6,965 nt of DNA, taken from NCBI GenBank assembly GCA_003161535.1, contig PMOM01000171.1, positions 1 to 6,965 on the forward strand, read 5' to 3'. Positions within the stretch are counted from its first letter, which is position 1. Each line of letters opens with the position of its first letter. This document shows, piece by piece, positions 1 to 6,962 of this stretch. The notes under the pieces are model-generated. The model did no database searches and was not told the origin of the DNA. It was given only the letters and a program-made list of their open reading frames with translations. The stretch is from Caulobacteraceae bacterium (GTDB taxonomy: Bacteria; Pseudomonadota; Alphaproteobacteria; Caulobacterales; Caulobacteraceae). The position numbers and the translations under genes are program-made.

Positions 1-508
1 CTCCGAGCGCGGCGACCAGAACGACGTTCGGGTCGGTCGGATTGATCCAGATACGGCCGATATGGCGGGTCTTTTCCAGGCCAAGCGCCCGCCAGCTCTT
101 GCCTCCGTCGGTGGTCCTGAAGACGCCCGTGCCGCTGGCCACGTCATATCGCGGTTCGGGCTGGCCGGCGCCGATGTACACGGTTTGTGGATCGGAGGGC
201 GCCACGGCGATGGCCCCGATGGGGGCGGTCGGTCCGGTGTCGAACAAGGAACGCCAAGTGCGGCCGGCATTGTCGGTGCGCCACACGCCGCCGCCCGCCG
301 CGCCGAAGAAGAAGGTGTCCGGACGACTGGGCGCCCCTACCACCATCTCCCCCCAGCCGCCGCGGAAGGGCCCGATCAGACGCCACCGCGGATTGAGATC
401 GAACGTGGGCGAGGGCGGATGGCTCGCGGCGGCCGCTCCGCCGCCAAGAAGGCAAAGAGCCATGGCGATGGCGGCCGGCAAGGACAAGAGGCGCAGGTCG
501 CGACGCAT
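1..508 (-). CDS. Secreted VPS10/BNR Asp-box repeat protein, 5' part only
   Basis: The reading frame opens at ATG 508 and is still open at base 2, so the window holds only the first 169 residues. A Shine-Dalgarno AGAAGGA (bases 515-521) lies 6 bases before the start. Residues 1-28 look like a Sec signal peptide: MRRDLR, then a hydrophobic stretch, then GGGAAAAS. The mature part has the features of bacterial VPS10/sortilin-like 'glycosyl hydrolase BNR repeat' proteins: IGPFRGG (45-51), FFFGAAGGGVW (67-76), Asp-boxes TDNAGRTW (78-85) and TTDGGKSW (132-139), and blade-like segments IGAIAVAPSDP (97-107) and IGRIWINPTDP (150-160). Family members are usually near 1,000 residues and fold as beta-propellers, so most of the protein lies outside the window. 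Their substrate is generally unknown, and the 'glycosyl hydrolase' name is a family label, not a shown activity. It follows the small Cys-rich gene by 78 bases on the same strand. The fold call is firm; the function is open. Confidence 0.82.
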   Translation of the reverse strand, partial: MRRDLRLLSLPAAIAMALCLLGGGAAAASHPPSPTFDLNPRWRLIGPFRGGWGEMVVGAPSRPDTFFFGAAGGGVWRTDNAGRTWRSLFDTGPTAPIGAIAVAPSDPQTVYIGAGQPEPRYDVASGTGVFRTTDGGKSWRALGLEKTRHIGRIWINPTDPNVVLVAALG

Positions 509-586
509 GGGCGGTCCTTCTGGGGAAAGGGGTCCGCCGAACTTTGCGGCGATTGCTGGCGCTTCGCAAGTCGCCGTGCGGAGCGT

Positions 587-874
587 TCAGTTGGGCGACG
601 GCGCGCCCTGGGCGGCCTCGGCGGCCCTCTTCGCTCGATGGGCCGCGCGCGCGTCCATCAGGGCCGATTTGCAGTCGGCGGAAACCTCCGCCATGCGGCC
701 CCTCAGGCACCGCATCACCGCGCCGTGGCCCGGCGTCACATTGGGGCACAGCCGCTGGACATCCGGCCGGCAGATACGGCCAGGCCTTGGGGCGACGGAA
801 ACTTGAGCGGCGCTGGCGCCGGCGGCAAGCAAGGCGGCGGCGAGGGCGAAGGAGGCGAGAGGGCGATGTTTCAT
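587..874 (-). CDS. Small secreted protein with one Cys-rich (GLG1-type) repeat
   Basis: This 95-residue protein starts at ATG 874 and has a GGAG Shine-Dalgarno (bases 881-884) 6 bases upstream. Residues 1-22 form a clear signal peptide (MKHRP, hydrophobic Ala/Leu core, likely cut after ASA), so the mature product of about 73 residues should be periplasmic or secreted. It has exactly four cysteines, at 35, 43, 56 and 68. The segment DVQRLCPNV...MRCLRGR...VSADC (38-68) fits the 'cysteine rich repeat' family (Golgi GLG1/ESL-1 type), which also occurs in short bacterial exported proteins. Two disulfides are likely. The C-terminal tail (74-95) is Ala/Arg-rich and probably helical or disordered. 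No catalytic residues are evident and the role is unknown. It is divergent from mutL across about 120 bases and upstream of the BNR-repeat gene on the same strand, so co-transcription with that gene is possible. Confidence 0.8.
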   Translation of the reverse strand: MKHRPLASFALAAALLAAGASAAQVSVAPRPGRICRPDVQRLCPNVTPGHGAVMRCLRGRMAEVSADCKSALMDARAAHRAKRAAEAAQGAPSPN

Positions 875-958
875 CGTGGTCTCCGGTGAAGCGGGAATGA
901 TCCTTCAACGCGCGACGCCACCGGCTCCGTCGCCACCGCGTCTTAAGGCAAAGATCAG

Positions 959-971
959 TCGAACTGTTCGA
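959..971. repeat. Perfect 6+1+6 inverted repeat in the divergent mutL promoter region
   Basis: TCGAAC-T-GTTCGA is a perfect palindrome around one central base, in the gap between the divergent Cys-rich gene and mutL. It ends 13 bases before the TATAGT box, so it covers the expected -35 zone of the mutL promoter. That position would suit a regulator, but a 13-base palindrome can arise by chance and no known operator is matched. Confidence 0.4.
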
Positions 972-984
972 TCGGAATCGCGCC

Positions 985-990
985 TATAGT
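985..990 (+). promoter_or_regulatory. Probable -10 box of a leaderless mutL promoter
   Basis: TATAGT matches the -10 consensus TATAAT at five of six positions in otherwise GC-rich DNA. Transcription would begin about 7-9 bases downstream, at roughly 997-999, which is the second in-frame ATG of mutL. No good Shine-Dalgarno precedes either ATG, which fits leaderless translation, common in alphaproteobacteria. No convincing -35 hexamer is visible at 16-18 bases spacing. Confidence 0.45.
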
Positions 991-998
991 GAATGGCC

Positions 999-2804
999 AT
1001 GCCCATCCACCGCCTTCCCATCGATCTCATCAACCGCATCGCCGCCGGCGAAGTCGTCGAGCGGCCGGCGAGCGCGGTCAAGGAGCTGGTGGAAAACGCC
1101 ATCGACGCCGGCGCCTCCAGGATCGACATCCAGGCCGACGGCGGCGGTCTTAGCCGCATTCTGGTCGCCGACGACGGGACGGGCCTTTCGCGGGATCAGC
1201 TGCCTCTCGCCATCGAGCGACACGCCACCTCCAAACTTACCCCCGACCGCGAGGGCGCTTATGATCTCTTGCGCATCGCCACCCTGGGGTTTCGCGGCGA
1301 GGCTCTGCCTTCGATCGGCGCCGTAGCCAGGTTGTCAATTGCGTCGCGCGCCCGGGGCGAGACGGCCGCCTACGCGATCGCTGTGGAAGCTGGGGCCGTG
1401 GCCGCGGCGTCGCCTTGCGCCTTCGCCGAGTCCCACGGCGCGCGGGTCGAGGTGCGCGACCTCTTCTACGCCACCCCGGCGCGCCTGAAGTTCATGAAGT
1501 CCGCGCGCGCCGAAGCCATGGCCATCGCCGAGGACGTCAAACGCGCCGCCATGGCGGACGAGACGGTGGCCTTTTCGCTTGATCTTGACGGTCGGCGGAT
1601 CCTTCGCCTTCCCGCCGAGGCGCGAGGGGACCAAGGCCGGCTGGCGCGTCTGGCCGCCATTCTGGGCCGTGAGTTCGCCGCCAACGCCCTCAGCCTCGAC
1701 CAGGAGCGCGAAGGCGTGCGCCTAACGGGTTTTGCCGGCCTGCCGACCTACAATCGAGGCAACGCCGGCCATCAGTATCTTTTTGTCAACGGCCGCCCTG
1801 TCCGGGACCGGCTTCTGCATGGCGCTTTGCGCGCGGCCTACGCCGACTTTTTGGCCCGCGACCGCCACCCAGCCGCCGTGCTCTACCTCGAGCTTGATCC
1901 CACCTTGGTGGACGTGAATGTTCATCCGGCCAAGGCCGAGGTGCGGTTTCGCGATCCGCCCCTGGTGCGCGGATTGATCATCGGCGCCTTGCGTCATGCC
2001 CTGGCAGGCGCCGGCCATCGCGCCTCAACCACCGTGGCTACCGCCGCCTTGGGGAGTTTCCGACCGGGCGCGCCGGCGGCGGGCTTTTCCGCCTGGCGCT
2101 CCGGGGGATGGCCGCCGCCAGAATCCGATTTGCCGGGCCTCACCGGAGTCTCGGCGCGCGCCGAAGCTTGGGACGCATCGGAATCCGGGGACGCGGGTCT
2201 GCGCGTTGATGACCAAAGCGCCGACTTTCCCCTGGGCGCGGCGCGGGCGCAGGTGCACGCCACTTATATCGTCGCCCAGACTCGCGACGGGGTGGTAATC
2301 GTCGATCAGCACGCCGCCCATGAGCGGCTGGTTTATGAGCAGATGAAGGCGCAGCTGGCCAGCGGCGGCGTGGCGCGCCAGGTGCTGCTGCTGCCCGAGG
2401 TGGTCGAGCTTGATCGCGCCGAGGCGGATCGCCTGTGCGCGCGCGGCCAGGAGCTGGCCGACCTGGGGCTAACCATAGAGCCCTTCGGTCCCGGCGCCGT
2501 GCTGGTCCGCGAGACCCCGGCCCTGCTGGGGGATACCGACGTCAGCGCCCTGGTCCGCGACATCGCCGATGACCTGGCCGAGCATGGGGACGCCCTGGCT
2601 TTGAAGGAGCGGTTGGCCGAGGTGTGCTCGACGATGGCTTGCCACGGCTCGGTGCGGGCGGGGCGACTTTTGACGTCCAGTGAGATGAACGCCTTGCTGC
2701 GCCAGATGGAGGCCACGCCGCACTCGGGCCAATGCAACCACGGCCGGCCGACCTATGTGGAACTCAAGCTGGCCGACATCGAAAGGCTATTCGGACGTCG
2801 TTGA
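999..2804 (+). CDS. mutL: DNA mismatch repair protein MutL, endonuclease type
   Basis: MutL couples mismatch recognition by MutS to strand removal. The 601-residue protein starts with a GHKL ATPase domain. It has [12 protein letters not shown] with catalytic E29 and metal-binding N33, DDGTGL with D58, TLGFRGEAL (95-103), and the transducer-domain lysine in NVHPAK (K312). A variable linker covers roughly 335-410. The C-terminal domain carries [12 protein letters not shown] (436-447), an exact DQHA(X)2E(X)4E nuclease motif, plus ACHGS (547-551), CNHGRP (579-584) and a terminal FGRR. These mark it as a nicking MutL, unlike MutH-dependent E. coli MutL. QVLLLP (461-466) is placed like the beta-clamp-binding motif of nuclease MutLs. 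An ATG at 993 would add two residues. I prefer 999 because it gives MPI as in E. coli, makes E29, N33 and D58 fall at the E. coli numbers, and agrees with the TATAGT box. The gene converges on rsmD with 5 bases between. Confidence 0.97.
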   Translation: MPIHRLPIDLINRIAAGEVVERPASAVKELVENAIDAGASRIDIQADGGGLSRILVADDGTGLSRDQLPLAIERHATSKLTPDREGAYDLLRIATLGFRGEALPSIGAVARLSIASRARGETAAYAIAVEAGAVAAASPCAFAESHGARVEVRDLFYATPARLKFMKSARAEAMAIAEDVKRAAMADETVAFSLDLDGRRILRLPAEARGDQGRLARLAAILGREFAANALSLDQEREGVRLTGFAGLPTYNRGNAGHQYLFVNGRPVRDRLLHGALRAAYADFLARDRHPAAVLYLELDPTLVDVNVHPAKAEVRFRDPPLVRGLIIGALRHALAGAGHRASTTVATAALGSFRPGAPAAGFSAWRSGGWPPPESDLPGLTGVSARAEAWDASESGDAGLRVDDQSADFPLGAARAQVHATYIVAQTRDGVVIVDQHAAHERLVYEQMKAQLASGGVARQVLLLPEVVELDRAEADRLCARGQELADLGLTIEPFGPGAVLVRETPALLGDTDVSALVRDIADDLAEHGDALALKERLAEVCSTMACHGSVRAGRLLTSSEMNALLRQMEATPHSGQCNHGRPTYVELKLADIERLFGRR

Positions 2805-2809
2805 TCCGG

Positions 2810-3382
2810 TCAGGTTGATGGCGACGAGGCCGCAAGGAAACAGACCCGCGCGGCGCCCCAGCCACGGCGGTCCAGAACCTCATAGTCTGGCGCGTGCAGA
2901 TCGGCTTCGTCGGCGCCGCGCTCCACGACGACAATGGCGCCTTGAGCGAGCCAGCCGGCGCTCGCCATGCCCGCCAGGGCGCGCTCGACCAGACCTTGGC
3001 CATAGGGCGGATCGAGGAAGGCCAGATCAAACGCTGCTGATGGGGCCGATCGCCGGTCCAACCTCGTTGCGTCCCAGCCCGCCAATTCGGCCCGATCCTG
3101 CAGCGCAAGACGCGCCAGGTTTCCGGTGATGATGGTCTGGGCGGAGGGGGCGTTGTCCACAAACAGGCAGAACGCCGCGCCGCGCGAGAGCGCCTCCAAT
3201 CCCAAAGCCCCAGACCCGGCGAAAAGGTCGAGTACACGCAGGTTTCGCAAGCCGCGGCACCAGGCGGCGTGTTCCAGGATATTGAACAGGGCTTCGCGCG
3301 TGCGGTCGGCGGTGGGACGGGTGGAGTGTCCCTTCGGCGCCACAAGGGCGCGCCCGCGATGCTCGCCAGCCACGATTCGCAT
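2810..3382 (-). CDS. rsmD: 16S rRNA (guanine(966)-N(2))-methyltransferase RsmD
   Basis: RsmD uses S-adenosylmethionine to methylate N2 of G966 in 16S rRNA during assembly of the small ribosomal subunit in the cytoplasm. The 190-residue product has the family N-terminus MRIVAGEHRGR, then RPTADRTREALFNIL (22-36), the SAM-binding motif VLDLFAGSGALGLE (50-63), an acidic SAM-binding D76 and the catalytic DPPY (124-127). Its length is normal for the family. ATG 3382 is chosen because AAAGGA lies about 7 bases upstream and the protein then starts with the conserved MRIVAG. An in-frame GTG at 3406 would add eight unconserved residues and would lie upstream of the likely transcription start. The gene ends 5 bases from the mutL stop on the other strand, and its 5' end is divergent from the CPBP protease gene. 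Confidence 0.96.
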   Translation of the reverse strand: MRIVAGEHRGRALVAPKGHSTRPTADRTREALFNILEHAAWCRGLRNLRVLDLFAGSGALGLEALSRGAAFCLFVDNAPSAQTIITGNLARLALQDRAELAGWDATRLDRRSAPSAAFDLAFLDPPYGQGLVERALAGMASAGWLAQGAIVVVERGADEADLHAPDYEVLDRRGWGAARVCFLAASSPST

Positions 3383-3407
3383 GAATTTGTCCTTTGGAAT
3401 CGGCACT

Positions 3408-3436
3408 TCCTAGCCGATGAAGCGAGCCTAGGGCAA
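3408..3436 (-). promoter_or_regulatory. Candidate rsmD promoter
   Basis: On the minus strand TTGCCC (3431-3436) and CTAGGA (3408-3413) are separated by exactly 17 bases, upstream of rsmD. The predicted transcript would start near 3401, giving a leader of about 19 bases that includes the AAAGGA ribosome site. The -35 is fair and the -10 is weak, so this is tentative. Confidence 0.28.
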
Positions 3437-3448
3437 AGCGGTGTCTCG

Positions 3449-4450
3449 ATGAGCGTGTGGGGCGTGTGGGCCGGACTGGCGGACTCGGTCTTTGTGGCCG
3501 ATATCGATGATTCGGACCGCCGGCCGGCGCGTATCGCCGCCACCATCGCCGTCGGTCTTGCGGCCGGATTGGCCGCCGCCGTCGCCGGCTGGCTTCTCGT
3601 ATCGTTGGCCTACATCCTGGCCACCGATCACGGAGTCCACGGTTTGCGGGGCCTGGGACATGTCGCCGCCAGGATGGCTGACGTGCGCGCCGGCGGCCTG
3701 GCCTTGACCTTGTTGCGTCTGGGCGTGGCGACGGTCACCGACGGTGGCTTTCTGTTCGCCTTCGTCGCCGTGGCAGCGATTGTCGCCCGGCGACGCCTTC
3801 GCGCCTATGTCACCGCCGCGGCGCATATCCGATGGCGTCTGTTCGCCATGGGCGTGGTTCTCTCCGCACTATTCATGGCGCCGCTGGTGGCCGCTGATCG
3901 TCTGCTGAGCATGGACGGAACCGCGCTTCCCATCCTGACGATTTCGTCCCTGCCGGCGGGACGGCTTGTCTATGCGCTCTCCACCCTGTTGCTGATTCCG
4001 GCGGCGGCGGCCGAGGAGCTGTTTTTCCGCGGCTGGCTTCTTCGCCAGATGGCGGCATTCTCACGGCGACCCGCCGTGCTGATAGGTGTCACGGCGCTGA
4101 TTTTTTCCGCCGTGCATTTCGATTTCAGTCCCGACGGCTTTCTCACCCGCGCTCTGATGGGAGCGGGATTCGCCTATATGACCTTGCGCCTCGGCGGCAT
4201 CGAGTTTTCCGCCGGCGTGCACACGATCAACAACACCCTGATCGTGTTGTTTCTGCAGCCGCTGAGCCTCGATACCGCCGCCGCTTCGCCGAACATCACT
4301 CCGGGCTCGGCGCTGGAGGACGTCGCGCTGATCGCCGGCTACATTCTGATCACCGAGGTGGTGGCGCGCGCGCCCTCGCTCCGCCGCTGGGCGGGATTGC
4401 GAAGCGAGGAAATCAGCCGGGCCGACGCTAACGCGGCGCACCCAAGCTAG
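3449..4450 (+). CDS. CPBP-family intramembrane metalloprotease (CAAX protease-like)
   Basis: This 333-residue polytopic membrane protein has the three motifs of the CPBP/Abi family (related to the Rce1 CAAX protease). They are EELFFRG with E189, E190 and R194; FSAVHF with H223; and GVHTINN with H258 and N262. All predicted metal-binding and catalytic residues are present, so it is probably active in the inner membrane. Hydrophobic segments lie near 30-58, 85-112, 130-148, 167-186, 205-222, 235-250, 256-270 and 291-305. The first 28 residues are non-membrane and include an acidic patch (ADIDDSD). Bacterial substrates are mostly unknown. ATG 3449 is chosen because the frame is open upstream only across the antisense rsmD start region. 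The ribosome site is weak (AGGG, about 16 bases upstream). The gene is divergent from rsmD with a 66-base gap, and its TAG overlaps the rluB stop on the other strand. Confidence 0.88.
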   Translation: MSVWGVWAGLADSVFVADIDDSDRRPARIAATIAVGLAAGLAAAVAGWLLVSLAYILATDHGVHGLRGLGHVAARMADVRAGGLALTLLRLGVATVTDGGFLFAFVAVAAIVARRRLRAYVTAAAHIRWRLFAMGVVLSALFMAPLVAADRLLSMDGTALPILTISSLPAGRLVYALSTLLLIPAAAAEELFFRGWLLRQMAAFSRRPAVLIGVTALIFSAVHFDFSPDGFLTRALMGAGFAYMTLRLGGIEFSAGVHTINNTLIVLFLQPLSLDTAAASPNITPGSALEDVALIAGYILITEVVARAPSLRRWAGLRSEEISRADANAAHPS

Positions 4451-5427
4451 GGCGGTGACTTTCGGGACTTTCCACGGCGCGCGATCGCCGCCTTGAGTTT
4501 CTTCCTGGGTTTGGCCCACCCAGGTTTGTATAGCATCGGGCTCTGCGCCTCGGGCTTGGCGGACTTCGCGGCGGGCGTCCTTCGACTGGCGGGCGCATGG
4601 CTCACCGCCTTGAATCGGACGCGGTCTCCAGCCGGCAGATTGGCGGGCGCGATGACATGGGCAAGGTGTTCACGGATCGCGTCAGGGCCGACTTCCTCGA
4701 TCGCGCCTGGCTCAAGCGATCCAAGCGCAAAGGGGCCGTAAGCCACCCGGATCAGACGGTTGACGGCAAGGCCGAGCGCCTCGAGCACCCGGCGGACTTC
4801 GCGGTTCTTGCCCTCCGACAGGCTCAGGGTGATCCACAGATTGGCCACAGGCGGGCCCTCTCTGGCCTGGTCCAGCGTCGCCGTGATGGCCCCGTAGCGC
4901 ACGCCTTCGACGGTGAGGCCGTCGGCCAATCGATCCAGGCGGCCTTGATCGATGCGACCCCGCGCCCGGGCGCGATAACGGCGCATCCAGCCATTCGACG
5001 GCAGTTCCAACGCCCGCGAAAGGCCGCCGTCATTGGTGAGCAACAACAGGCCCTCGCTCATCAGGTCCAGCCGGCCGACCGAGATCACCCGCGGCAGCTC
5101 CGCCGGCAGGGCGTCGAACACCGTGGCCCGTCCCTTGGGGTCGCGATGCGTGGTCACCAAGCCGGCAGGTTTGTGATAACGAAACAATCGCGTGGGCTCG
5201 CTGGCGCCCACCACCACGCCGTCCACGGTCAGGACGTCGGCGGGGCTCACATTGACGGCCGGCGTGGAGAGGATTTGGCCATTGAGCGCCACCTTGCCCG
5301 CGGCGATCAAACGTTCGATCTCGCGGCGCGAGGCCACGCCGGCGCGGGCGAGCCTCTTGGCTATGCGCTCGCGGGGCGGCGAAACCGAGCCTTGACCGGG
5401 CGCGGCCGGGGCGGTTTCGTGCTTGGA

Positions 5428-5439
<12 letters not shown>
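4447..5439 (-). CDS. rluB: RluB/RsuA-family ribosomal pseudouridine synthase
   Basis: The enzyme isomerises a specific uridine in rRNA to pseudouridine. The 330-residue protein has an S4 RNA-binding domain (about 23-75: RIAKRLARAGVASRRE...GKVALNG), KPAGLVTTHRDPKGR (90-104), the catalytic motif GRLDLMSEGLLLLTNDG with Asp125 (122-138), and EGKNREVRRVLEALG (209-223). The GLLLLTNDG form and the Lys/Arg-rich C-terminal tail (about 285-330) resemble alphaproteobacterial RluB, which acts on 23S rRNA (U2605 in E. coli numbering). RsuA or RluE specificity cannot be excluded from sequence. The frame is open further upstream, but that part is antisense to tadA and resembles no domain. ATG 5439 is the last start codon I could find before the S4 domain and leaves a 22-residue leader. 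No strong Shine-Dalgarno is visible (AAGG sits only 2 bases before ATG). The start region overlaps tadA by 12 bases and the stop overlaps that of the CPBP gene. Confidence 0.93.
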
Positions 5440-5886
<447 letters not shown>

Positions 5887-5935
5887 GCGTGTCGCGCGCA
5901 GACGCTTGAGCGCAGCTTGTTCTGACGGGATGTGG

Positions 5936-5956
5936 CTTGCGCCGGATGGGCGTAAG
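5936..5956 (+). terminator. Hairpin downstream of tadA, possible terminator
   Basis: CTTGCGCC (5936-5943) pairs with GGCGTAAG (5949-5956) across a 5-base loop, forming 8 pairs of which one is G-T. It is followed by GTTTG, only a short T run, so it is a weak intrinsic terminator at best. The place, 50 bases after the tadA stop and before a gene with its own ribosome site, supports a role in separating the two. Confidence 0.35.
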
Positions 5957-6003
5957 GTTTGATGATGTCTCTGAAGTCACCTTGATCCAGGGAGAAATTG
6001 ATC

Positions 6004-6873
6004 ATGGGTTTGCTGGAGGGAAAGGTTGCCATCGTGACGGGGGCGGGCAACGGCTTAGGTGAAGCCTACGCCAAGCTCTTCGCCCAGGAAGGCGCGGCCG
6101 TGGTGGTCAACGATCTGGGCGGTGCGCGCGACGGCACCGGCGCCGATAGCTCCGCGGCCGAGAAGGTTGTCGAGGAGATCGCTCGGGCCGGTGGCCGCGC
6201 CGTCGCCAACGGCGATGACGTTTCCAACGTGGAGGGGGGCCGGCGTATCCTCAAAGCCGCCCTAGACGCCTATGGCCGAGTCGACGTCCTGGTCAACAAC
6301 GCCGGCATTCTGCGCGACAAGACCTTCGCCAACACCTCCGAGGCCGATTGGGACGCGGTGATCAAGGTGCACCTCAAGGGGGCCTATTGCGTGAGTTTGC
6401 CGGTGTGGAGCTGGATGAAGGACAATGTGGTCAAGGGCGTCATCGTCATGACCTCGTCCACTTCAGGCCTGTATGGCAATTTCGGTCAATCCAACTACGG
6501 CGCCGCCAAGGCCGGACTTTATGGCTTCATGCGCGTGCTGGCCATCGAGGGACGAAAATACGGCATTCGCGTCTGGGGACTGGCGCCCGGCGCCTTCACC
6601 CGCATGACCTCCGATCTTCCAGGCCGGCGCGACGGCGAGCCCGATCCCCTGTCCCTGCCAGCCGCGATCGCGCCTGGCGTCCTCTACATGGTCAGCGACC
6701 TTTCCGGCGATCGAACGGGTGTCGTGTTGGGCGTCTCCTCGCGTGGCGTGCGGGAGATCAAGATGCTGCAGACCAAGGGCTTTCGGCCAACCGCCGCGTG
6801 GACAGCGGCCGACGTCGCGGCCCACGCCGACGAGGTGTTCTTCCCCGAAGAGCCGGCGACGGCCCGCGCTTGA
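6004..6873 (+). CDS. SDR of MFE-2/HSD17B4 type, probable (3R)-hydroxyacyl-CoA dehydrogenase
   Basis: This 289-residue short-chain dehydrogenase/reductase has the Rossmann motif TGAGNGLG (12-19), the NAD-preferring Asp37 in VNDLGG, NNAG (98-101), and catalytic Ser152, Tyr165 and Lys169 in TSSTSGLYGNFGQ...YGAAK. The stretch SGLYGNFGQSNYGAAK with IEGRKYGIRVWGLAPGA is characteristic of the dehydrogenase domain of peroxisomal multifunctional enzyme 2. That domain oxidises (3R)-hydroxyacyl-CoA in beta-oxidation or steroid side-chain breakdown. The C-terminal part (about 221-280) also follows that domain. The hydratase and SCP2-like domains of the animal enzyme are absent, so this is a stand-alone dehydrogenase. 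The usual tetrad Asn is replaced by His (KVHLKG, His123), as I recall for this subfamily. ATG 6004 is chosen because AGGGAG lies 9 bases upstream; an in-frame TTG at 5998 is too close to it. Substrate is unproven and other SDR roles remain possible. Confidence 0.88.
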   Translation: MGLLEGKVAIVTGAGNGLGEAYAKLFAQEGAAVVVNDLGGARDGTGADSSAAEKVVEEIARAGGRAVANGDDVSNVEGGRRILKAALDAYGRVDVLVNNAGILRDKTFANTSEADWDAVIKVHLKGAYCVSLPVWSWMKDNVVKGVIVMTSSTSGLYGNFGQSNYGAAKAGLYGFMRVLAIEGRKYGIRVWGLAPGAFTRMTSDLPGRRDGEPDPLSLPAAIAPGVLYMVSDLSGDRTGVVLGVSSRGVREIKMLQTKGFRPTAAWTAADVAAHADEVFFPEEPATARA

Positions 6874-6908
6874 GCGGCGAGCCCAAACGCGCGTAGAGCG
6901 CCGATAGA

Positions 6909-6930
6909 GCCGCTTGTCCGTCAAAGCGGC
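6909..6930 (+). terminator. 7-bp hairpin after the SDR gene, no T tract
   Basis: GCCGCTT (6909-6915) and AAGCGGC (6924-6930) form a perfect 7-base-pair stem around an 8-base loop, 35 bases after the SDR stop. It could help end the SDR transcript, but it is not followed by a run of T, so intrinsic termination is doubtful. Confidence 0.25.
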
Positions 6931-6944
6931 CCATGCGATTAGGC

Positions 6945-6962
6945 TTCAAACGCTCGTTTGAA
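6945..6962. promoter_or_regulatory. Operator-like perfect palindrome, TetR/PsrA-like core
   Basis: TTCAAACG-CT-CGTTTGAA is an uninterrupted 8+2+8 inverted repeat and is AT-richer than its surroundings. Its core CAAAC-GCTC-GTTTG (6947-6960) fits the G/CAAAC-N2-4-GTTTG/C pattern known for PsrA, a TetR-family regulator of fatty-acid genes in Pseudomonas. It lies 71 bases past the SDR stop, so it more likely controls a gene beyond the window edge. A weak TTGTCC (6914-6919) with GATTAG (6937-6942), 17 bases apart, would place the palindrome over the transcript start. The regulator's identity is inference. Confidence 0.5.

Noticed and set aside
42..908. Three long overlapping frames (42-806 plus, 62-889 plus, 144-908 minus)
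   Set aside because: They overlap the supported BNR and Cys-rich genes, have Arg/Pro/Gly-rich low-complexity translations typical of GC-rich shadows, and show no domain motifs.
959..980. LexA/SOS box upstream of mutL
   Set aside because: The alphaproteobacterial SOS box is GTTC-N7-GTTC; the second half is absent here, and the palindrome spacing also differs from the Gram-positive form.
2333..2741. Minus-strand frames opposite the mutL C-terminal region
   Set aside because: They are composition shadows of mutL, with Ser/Arg/Ala-rich translations and no recognisable motif.
3269..3448. Upstream extension of the CPBP protease frame
   Set aside because: It lies mostly antisense to the rsmD 5' end and does not look like a membrane or signal segment.
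4597..5427. In-frame open extension upstream of tadA (277 codons)
   Set aside because: It is the antisense of rluB and has no domain content; TadA normally begins at about ATG 5428.
6463..6949. Minus-strand frames opposite the SDR 3' end
   Set aside because: They mirror the conserved SDR coding sequence and have no plausible domain or ribosome site.
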